Assembly (NCBI GenBank): GCA_023255165.1
Contig: JALRJD010000328.1
Coordinates: forward strand, 1-32,400
Origin: Porticoccaceae bacterium
GTDB taxonomy: Bacteria > Pseudomonadota > Gammaproteobacteria > Pseudomonadales > Porticoccaceae
Direction of reading: 5' to 3'
DNA length: 32,400 nucleotides
Part shown: positions 27,720 to 32,400 of the stretch, in pieces
Position numbering within the stretch: the first letter of the stretch is position 1
How the letters are laid out: each line of letters starts with the position of its first letter
Notes under the pieces: generated by a model
What the model was told of the DNA's origin: nothing
Databases searched by the model: none
What the model saw: the letters and a program-made list of their open reading frames with translations, nothing else
Program-made: the position numbers and the translations under genes

Positions 27720-28547
27720 ATGAGCACAGCGGCCACACAGATTATCGGCGTTGCCAGCGGCAAAGGGGGAGTCGGCAAGACCACCGTCTCCATTAACCTC
27801 GCCGTGAAACTGGCATCGCTCGGTAAAAAGGTGATGATCTTTGACGCCGACCTGGGGCTGGCAAATGCCCAGCTGGCGCTCGGTATCCGTGCGCCCTTCA
27901 ATTTTAGCCATGTACTGTCTGGCGAGAAAACCCTGAGCGAAGTGATTATTGAAGGGCCGTCCGGCGTCAAGCTGGTGCCCGGTGCCAGTGGTATCCAGCG
28001 CATGGCGGCGCTGGGGCCGCAAGAAACGGCAGGCATTATCCAGGTATTTTCCGAGCTCGAAGACGAGCTGGACTATCTGATTGTCGATGTGGCGGCCGGA
28101 CTTTCCGATTCTGTTATGGCCTTTATGAGCGCCTGCCAATACCGGGTGGTGGTACTGAAAAACGAGCCCTACTCAATTGCCGACGCCTACAGCACCATCA
28201 AGGTAATGATGCAGGAATACAACCTCGACCGTATTTACCTGGTACCCAACGGCGTTGAATCACAACGTGAAGGCCAGCGTCTCTACACCAGCATTAATAC
28301 CGTGGTGCAAAACTTCCTCAACGGGCAGGTTAAATATTTGCACTCGATCAGCGCCGACAGCATGGTGGTACAGGCGATGAAGGCCTCGCAGCCACTGGTC
28401 TCGTACTCCCCCGCTTCACTTGCCGCGAGGGATTTTGGCGATCTGGCCAAGAGAATTATGCAGCTCGAGCCGGATGTTCCACTGAATGGCAATATCCAGT
28501 TTTTTGTTGAACGTGTTGCTGCGCAATTGGCAGCCAAGGTTTCGTAA
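27720..28547 (+). CDS. flhG: Flagellar number regulator FlhG/FleN (MinD-like ATPase)
   Basis: 275 aa. It has the deviant Walker A GKGGVGKT (14-21), then VMIFDADLGLANAQLALGI, and DYLIVDVAAGLSDSVM with the Walker B-like LIVDV. The C-terminal part contains an amphipathic membrane-binding-type region (FGDLAKRIMQLEPDV). FlhG limits flagellar number by antagonising FlhF and the sigma54 master regulator. The N-terminus begins almost at the P-loop; the DQAxxLR-type FlhF-activating motif of many FlhG proteins is absent, and an in-frame stop at 27711-27713 excludes an extension. Two bases separate it from fliA. Confidence 0.95.
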   Translation: MSTAATQIIGVASGKGGVGKTTVSINLAVKLASLGKKVMIFDADLGLANAQLALGIRAPFNFSHVLSGEKTLSEVIIEGPSGVKLVPGASGIQRMAALGPQETAGIIQVFSELEDELDYLIVDVAAGLSDSVMAFMSACQYRVVVLKNEPYSIADAYSTIKVMMQEYNLDRIYLVPNGVESQREGQRLYTSINTVVQNFLNGQVKYLHSISADSMVVQAMKASQPLVSYSPASLAARDFGDLAKRIMQLEPDVPLNGNIQFFVERVAAQLAAKVS

Positions 28548-28549
28548 TT

Positions 28550-29275
28550 ATGTCTGACGCCAGAGTCTACGAAGAAATCCAGAACGGCAGTCAGCCCAGC
28601 ACCTCGCTGGTTGACCATATCGGGCTGGTCAAGCGCGTGGCTCTGCACCTTAAAGCCCGGCTACCCGCCTTTATGGAGCTCGAAGAACTGATTCAGGTTG
28701 GCATGATCGGTCTGATTGAAGCGGACAAATCCTTTGATGGCAGCAAGGGCGTCGACTTTGAAGTATTTGCCAAAAATCGTATTCGCGGCGCTATTCTCGA
28801 TCAGGTGCGCAAGATGTCTTATCTGCCGCGCTCGGCGATTGTCAGCATTCGCGAACACAATGAGGCCACCGAGGCGCTGACCGGCGAACTCGGCCGCGCA
28901 CCAACTCAGTCGGAGCTGGCCGATTTTATGGGTAAAGACCCGGAGACGTTCCAGAAAGAGCGCACCCACGCGCACCGGTTTCAGACGGTATCGCTGGAAA
29001 CCCAGTTGCCGGAATCTGTCGATCTGCCCACCGCCTATGGCAATGAGCAGGAAGATGGACTGGTGGAAGAACAATTTATGCAGGCGCTGGCGACCTCCAT
29101 CGGCAATCTGCCAGAGCGCGACCGCACCGTGGTCTCGCTCTACTATGTCGAAGAGATGAACCTCAAGGAAATCGGCGCGGTGCTGGAAATCAGTGAGTCC
29201 AGAGTGAGCCAAATTCTCTCCGCTTGCGTTAATAAACTGCGCGTGCAAATGCATGACCATGTTTCAGATGAATAA
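28550..29275 (+). CDS. fliA: Flagellar sigma factor sigma28 (FliA)
   Basis: 241 aa. Region 2 carries LEELIQVGMIGLIEADKSFDGSKGVDFEVFAKNRIRGAILDQVRK. Region 3 includes GELGRAPTQSELADFMGKD. Region 4 carries LPERDRTVVSLYYVEEMNLKEIGAVLEISESRVSQILSACVNKLR. It directs transcription of late flagellar genes; candidate targets in this window are flaG, flagellin 2, flgP and perhaps flgM. FlgM holds it inactive until the hook is done. Expressed from the flhA operon. Chemotaxis genes, which often follow fliA, do not. Confidence 0.97.
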   Translation: MSDARVYEEIQNGSQPSTSLVDHIGLVKRVALHLKARLPAFMELEELIQVGMIGLIEADKSFDGSKGVDFEVFAKNRIRGAILDQVRKMSYLPRSAIVSIREHNEATEALTGELGRAPTQSELADFMGKDPETFQKERTHAHRFQTVSLETQLPESVDLPTAYGNEQEDGLVEEQFMQALATSIGNLPERDRTVVSLYYVEEMNLKEIGAVLEISESRVSQILSACVNKLRVQMHDHVSDE

Positions 29276-29289
29276 ATCAGGATAATAAA

Positions 29290-29826
29290 ATGGTATTACC
29301 CATACTCAAGAACAGGGCGATCAAGAAAGCCATGGAGAACGCCAAAGCCTCCTATATCAAGGCGGCTGAAATGAATGGTGTCTCCCGTGAATCGAGAATC
29401 TTCAAATCACGTATTGGCGGTCGCTGCCGGGTTCACCTGGACAAGGTTTTTGTCGAGGGCGCTGAGTACTCCGAGGTCTACCATGAAGCCTGTTTGACAG
29501 CGATATCCGAGGGCAATGAGAAGCCCGAGATGCCTTCGCCAAAACCGTTTCAAACGGTCAAGTCGAACAACGAAACCATCTACACCTACGTGCCATCAGA
29601 ATTTGCCCAGGAAATGTACGCCCTCGGTAATCTCTACCAGGCGGCGCAGATTTCGCCCACCGAAACATTGAAAATGGGTCAGGAACTGGCCGACAGAGTC
29701 AGCTTTGATCTGGGTCTTGAAGAGCCCTTTACCGCGTTGCAGTTTCTGCGCGATGAGCTTGAGGATTCGGAAACCGATGCAGAGGATGCCGACAGCGACG
29801 GTGCGGAGTCTGACTCCAGCTCGTAA
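29290..29826 (+). CDS. Uncharacterised acidic-tailed protein after fliA
   Basis: 178 aa; I do not recognise the family. The N-terminus is basic and helical (LKNRAIKKAMENAKASYIKAAEMNG). A middle part is beta-like (IFKSRIGGRCRVHLDKVFVEGAEYSEVYHEAC), and the C-terminal 25 residues are almost all Asp/Glu/Ser/Ala. There is no signal peptide or membrane segment. It starts 14 bases after fliA and ends 15 bases before the next gene, so it is probably co-transcribed with both. A role linked to motility is inferred from position only. Confidence 0.85.
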   Translation: MVLPILKNRAIKKAMENAKASYIKAAEMNGVSRESRIFKSRIGGRCRVHLDKVFVEGAEYSEVYHEACLTAISEGNEKPEMPSPKPFQTVKSNNETIYTYVPSEFAQEMYALGNLYQAAQISPTETLKMGQELADRVSFDLGLEEPFTALQFLRDELEDSETDAEDADSDGAESDSSS

Positions 29827-29841
29827 ACCGGGGGTTACATT

Positions 29842-30468
29842 ATGACAACTGTTCTTCTTCTGGCTGTGCTCTTTGGTAGCGTTATCGCGATCATTTTGAT
29901 GGTCTATCTGATTGATCGCGTGAAGCGTCTGGAATTGCTTTCTATTCAAGCCAGCAGCAGCCAAGGCGAACCCGCCGCCGTGGCGGCGGACAATGGTTTT
30001 CTCGGACTCTCGGGCAAAACCTTGTGGGACGCAATGTCTGGCAAAGTACCGGAAGGGTTTAACGAAGCCGACCTGACCGCGTTAAAAAGCCGCTTTGAAT
30101 TTGTACTGCAAAATCATATTGAGACATTGTTTAAGCTCGGCAAAAAAGATCGCAGTGCCGGCAACAATCCGGAAACGCCAAAAAATCCGATTGAAATCTC
30201 CACCCTGCGCGGCACCATCGCCTCGTGGATTCCCGCACAACATGCGTCGACAATCTACAAGGCAGGTCATGAATCGGTGGACGCCGATGACATTACCATC
30301 AACCGCTTAAAAGCCGATATAGACGAAGCCACTGACGTGCTGTTCTCACGAACCGGGCTGACCATCAAGCAGCCTTTCTCGGAAAGATTGCTGGCAGCAG
30401 CAACCGTTGCCCTGCCCAGTGCCGCAATGCTCGATGAAATTGAAGAGGAACCGCCAGAGGAAATCTAG
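29842..30468 (+). CDS. Uncharacterised membrane-anchored protein
   Basis: 208 aa. One N-terminal membrane segment (about residues 3-25, VLLLAVLFGSVIAIILMVYLI) is followed by a basic KR pair. The soluble region (FLGLSGKTLWDAMSGKVPEGFNEADLTALKSRFEFVLQNHIETLFKLG) is mostly helical and ends in an acidic tail (DEIEEEPPEEI). It is not recognised. The preceding gene also has an acidic tail, so the two may work together. It ends the fliA transcript, before a bidirectional hairpin. Confidence 0.85.
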   Translation: MTTVLLLAVLFGSVIAIILMVYLIDRVKRLELLSIQASSSQGEPAAVAADNGFLGLSGKTLWDAMSGKVPEGFNEADLTALKSRFEFVLQNHIETLFKLGKKDRSAGNNPETPKNPIEISTLRGTIASWIPAQHASTIYKAGHESVDADDITINRLKADIDEATDVLFSRTGLTIKQPFSERLLAAATVALPSAAMLDEIEEEPPEEI

Positions 30469-30476
30469 CGGATCGG

Positions 30477-30507
30477 CTGACAGACATCGGCTATTGATGT
30501 CTGTCAG
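30477..30507. terminator. Perfect 12-bp hairpin between convergent genes
   Basis: CTGACAGACATC pairs with GATGTCTGTCAG around GGCTATT. It lies between the converging genes at 30468 and 30533. No long T-run follows on either strand, so it is a likely but not textbook bidirectional terminator. Confidence 0.6.
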
Positions 30508-30514
30508 TTGTTGA

Positions 30515-30548
30515 TAACGCTTGGGCTGCTGCTTAACGCTTGGGCTGC
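30515..30548. repeat. Two-copy 19-bp-period repeat over a stop codon
   Basis: TAACGCTTGGGCTGC occurs at 30515-30529 and 30534-30548. The second copy contains the last codons and the stop of the minus-strand gene ending at 30533, so the gene's 3' tip appears to be duplicated just after its stop codon. Confidence 0.8.
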
Positions 30549-31555
30549 ACTGAAATCAGCGGATAGACCACAATCGATGGCGCCGGTTCCGGCTCGGGTT
30601 TGCCCTCCGACTGACGTGCCTCCTCCAATGCCACCTGGCGACTCAGCACATCGAGATATTTCTCCCGCTCCAGAGTAATCAGTGCCTCGACATCGGCATT
30701 TAGCTTCTGCACATTGCTGACGCGGCCTTCAAGAGATTTCATCTGCTTGCCCAGTGCACCCACCGATTTGGAAAGATTGTTAACAATCGTTGCCTGACCC
30801 TCAAGGTCTTTGCTCAGACTGGTGACCTGCGCCACCACCTGATCGGTTTTCTCGCCCACCTGACGGGCGGCAAGATCCGGAACCTCGGTGGCCAATGAAC
30901 GGGCCGAGACTTCACTGCGCGAAACCGCTTCGATCAACAGCATCTGACGCTCGGCAAACTGGGCCTGGCGGCCGGCAAGTTGTTCAATTGAAAAGCGCAG
31001 CTGCTCAAAGGTGGTCAACGCACTGTTCATCTGCACAATGCGCTTGCTCACCGCCACCAGCATGGAGTCAACCTGGGAAACACGGCTGGCCAGCTGGAAA
31101 GAGATAAAACCATAGACAAAAACCGCGATCACCAATGACGACACCGCACCAATCATCACGCGATTGGCGAGCAGAGCACTTTTTTCGCTGGCGCTGTTCA
31201 GGGAATCGACACGGGCCTGGATTTGATCAATGCCTTTTTTCAGCGCGGCAGACGCCTTGCGGCTGACATCCGCGGCGCCGTTGGTCGCCTCTGCGGTTTC
31301 CAGCACGCCCGGGAGCAGCGCATCGATACGCTCGGAGATTTTATCGACAGCGGCATTAAAACTTTCAGCACCGTCTGCGGCCAGAGGATCATTGTCTTCA
31401 GTTAGCTCTGCAGACACGCCAGCGTCCTGTTCCGCGTTTTTTACGTCGGCGTCGCCAATGGCCTCTGGGCTTTCAGCACTGTCAATTGTCGCATCCAGAG
31501 CCGCTTTATCCTGGGCTGGGTCGTCTACTGTCTCTTCAGGTTTTTTATCACTCAT
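30533..31555 (-). CDS. Uncharacterised membrane protein with coiled coil
   Basis: 340 aa. An acidic N-terminal region (about 1-65) is followed by a helical stretch, a single membrane segment near 133-155 (VMIGAVSSLVIAVFVYGFISFQL), and a long helical, probably coiled-coil region (about 160-320: VDSMLVAVSKRIVQMNSALTTFEQL and similar). The C-terminus is proline rich (PEPEPAPSIVVYPL). The layout resembles membrane-anchored coiled-coil scaffold proteins; no family is recognised. It follows the 105-aa gene by 17 bases on the same strand. Confidence 0.85.
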   Translation of the reverse strand: MSDKKPEETVDDPAQDKAALDATIDSAESPEAIGDADVKNAEQDAGVSAELTEDNDPLAADGAESFNAAVDKISERIDALLPGVLETAEATNGAADVSRKASAALKKGIDQIQARVDSLNSASEKSALLANRVMIGAVSSLVIAVFVYGFISFQLASRVSQVDSMLVAVSKRIVQMNSALTTFEQLRFSIEQLAGRQAQFAERQMLLIEAVSRSEVSARSLATEVPDLAARQVGEKTDQVVAQVTSLSKDLEGQATIVNNLSKSVGALGKQMKSLEGRVSNVQKLNADVEALITLEREKYLDVLSRQVALEEARQSEGKPEPEPAPSIVVYPLISVQPKR

Positions 31556-31572
31556 AGCAGGTCCGAAAGCGT

Positions 31573-31890
31573 TTATCCGTCAGTAAATTTTAAATCTCTC
31601 AACTGACTAAAAATATCGGCAGTAACGCGCTTTACTTTAGCGATCCGGGCGCTAAAAACACCACTGTAGGGAGCTCTAACCGGTTGCTTGTTACTCTCCT
31701 GGTTATGCGGAGCTGCAACCGTCGCGGAGGTGAACTTTATAATCTGGCGCGGCTCGCTGAGAGGCACAAAAACAATATTGGCCGGCGTTGGCGACGCGGT
31801 TTGATCACCAGGCGCAACCGTGACCGACTGGGCAGTGCCACCGCGGGTAAATAACTCATCCGCTGCTGTATCTGTCGCTGTATCGTTCAT
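31573..31890 (-). CDS. Uncharacterised small protein
   Basis: 105 aa; no recognised family, signal peptide or membrane segment. Thr/Ala/Pro-rich N-terminus, then PANIVFVPLSEPRQIIKFTSATVAA and a basic C-terminal part (ARIAKVKRVTADIFSQLRDLKF). It lies between the SPOR-like gene and the coiled-coil membrane protein in the same direction. Moderate support: codon use is like the neighbours and the spacing is tight only on the downstream side. Confidence 0.65.
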   Translation of the reverse strand: MNDTATDTAADELFTRGGTAQSVTVAPGDQTASPTPANIVFVPLSEPRQIIKFTSATVAAPHNQESNKQPVRAPYSGVFSARIAKVKRVTADIFSQLRDLKFTDG

Positions 31891-31923
31891 AGTAACTACC
31901 TATTGAAAAAACCTGCGCCTCAA

Positions 31924-31995
31924 AGAAAGCCCTTAGCGCGGGAGAAAGCCCTTAGCGCGGGAGAAAGCCCTTAGCGCGGGAGAAAGCCCTTAGCG
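31924..31995. repeat. 19-bp tandem repeat at the stop codon of the SPOR-like gene
   Basis: AGAAAGCCCTTAGCGCGGG at 31924-31942, 31943-31961 and 31962-31980, then a partial AGAAAGCCCTTAGCG from 31981. The last copy contains the stop codon (TTA on plus, 31990-31992) of the minus-strand gene. The full copies are identical, so the expansion is recent. Confidence 0.93.
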
Positions 31996-32388
31996 TCTTA
32001 CAATACTTTGCAACTGCGGTGCGCCGCGGATCCAATAATCCGCGGGCATGCCCGGATTTTGGGTAAAGGATGCGGCGGCGGGCCTGGAACCAAATGGCCC
32101 GGAGACAACCGCGTAAACATTTTTCTGACTCAACCGCACCGGCACAACCATGGCCTGATTTAGCGCCGGATAGCGTGCGCTGTAGGCCTTGGCCGCAGCT
32201 TCAGTGCTGAGCACAATATGCTGCACAAAATAGTTATTGGGTGGAGCCTCAGCAATCCGCGCCACCGCTAATTGCAGTTCTGTTTGCACGGCTGGCAACG
32301 TGGCGGTTACTGGCTCTGGATCTGCTACGGGCTCTGAATCTGCTACACCATCAAATGCGGATGAGTGATATAATCTTAACTTAAACAT
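31990..32388 (-). CDS. SPOR-like domain protein, N-terminus possibly outside window
   Basis: 132 aa from ATG 32388, but the frame stays open to the window edge (ADGA precedes the Met), so the true start may lie beyond 32400. An N-terminal linker holds a short repeat (VADSEPVADPEPV). Residues about 53-128 look like a SPOR domain: NYFVQHIVLSTEAAAKAYSARYP, VPVRLSQKNVYAVVSGPFGSRPAAASF, and ADYWIRGAPQLQSIV. SPOR domains bind denuded peptidoglycan, often at the septum or pole. No signal peptide is visible in this part. A cell-wall role is inferred; a link to flagella is only positional. Confidence 0.75.
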   Translation of the reverse strand: MFKLRLYHSSAFDGVADSEPVADPEPVTATLPAVQTELQLAVARIAEAPPNNYFVQHIVLSTEAAAKAYSARYPALNQAMVVPVRLSQKNVYAVVSGPFGSRPAAASFTQNPGMPADYWIRGAPQLQSIVRR

Positions 32389-32400
32389 AGCACCATCAGC

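Noticed and set aside
31924-31995. CRISPR array
   Set aside because: The units are only 19 bp and are directly adjacent with no spacers.

Overview
This window is the core of a polar-flagellum gene cluster, almost certainly from a gammaproteobacterium and probably a marine or aquatic one. The lineage call rests on three things: flhA-flhF-flhG-fliA in the order known from Vibrio, Pseudomonas and Shewanella; a FlgP/FlgT pair (outer-membrane basal-disk and H-ring proteins known from Vibrio); and a TRAP-type transporter gene at the left edge. I cannot name a genus. No rRNA, tRNA, insertion sequence, prophage or CRISPR array is visible.

Layout. (1) 1-284, minus: 5' part of a TRAP small-permease gene with an apparent one-base frameshift. 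(2) 564-3399, plus: flaG and two tandem flagellin genes. (3) 3548-17440, minus: one long collinear run flgB-C-D-E-F-G-H-I-J-K-L-fliD (rod, hook, rings, junction, filament cap). (4) 17728-19991, plus: flgA (P-ring chaperone), flgM (anti-sigma28), flgN (chaperone). (5) 20010-23653, minus: flgP-flgT-LysM protein-fliK-fhlB. (6) 24057-30468, plus: flhA-flhF-(gap)-flhG-fliA and two uncharacterised genes. (7) 30533-32388, minus: three uncharacterised genes, one with a SPOR-like domain, which may continue past the right edge.

Regulation can be read directly from the DNA. Three near-consensus sigma54 sites (GG-N10-GC) precede flagellin 1, flgB and flhA. TAAA-N15-GCCGAT-like sigma28 sites precede flaG, flagellin 2 and flgP, with a weaker one before flgM. 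This matches the sigma54-then-sigma28 hierarchy of polar flagella: FlhA and FliA are made early, the hook-basal body is built from the sigma54 flgB operon, and FlgM release then lets FliA turn on the late genes. Flagellin 1 appears to be sigma54-driven and flagellin 2 sigma28-driven, as for FlaA versus the other flagellins in Vibrio.

The less ordinary content: very large FlgE (944 aa) and FlgK (1008 aa); a FlgJ with only the rod-binding domain; a FlgA with an apparently duplicated SAF-like segment; a stand-alone FlhB C-terminal paralogue overlapping fliK; a FlhF without a recognisable TKxD motif and a FlhG without the N-terminal FlhF-activating motif; a LysM protein between flgT and fliK; and a recurring pattern of short (14-19 bp) two- to four-copy tandem repeats in gene junctions, several of which include the stop codon of the adjacent gene. 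I see no clearly new multi-gene system. The best candidates for undescribed biology are the two genes after fliA, the three-gene SPOR cluster, and the stop-codon repeats.
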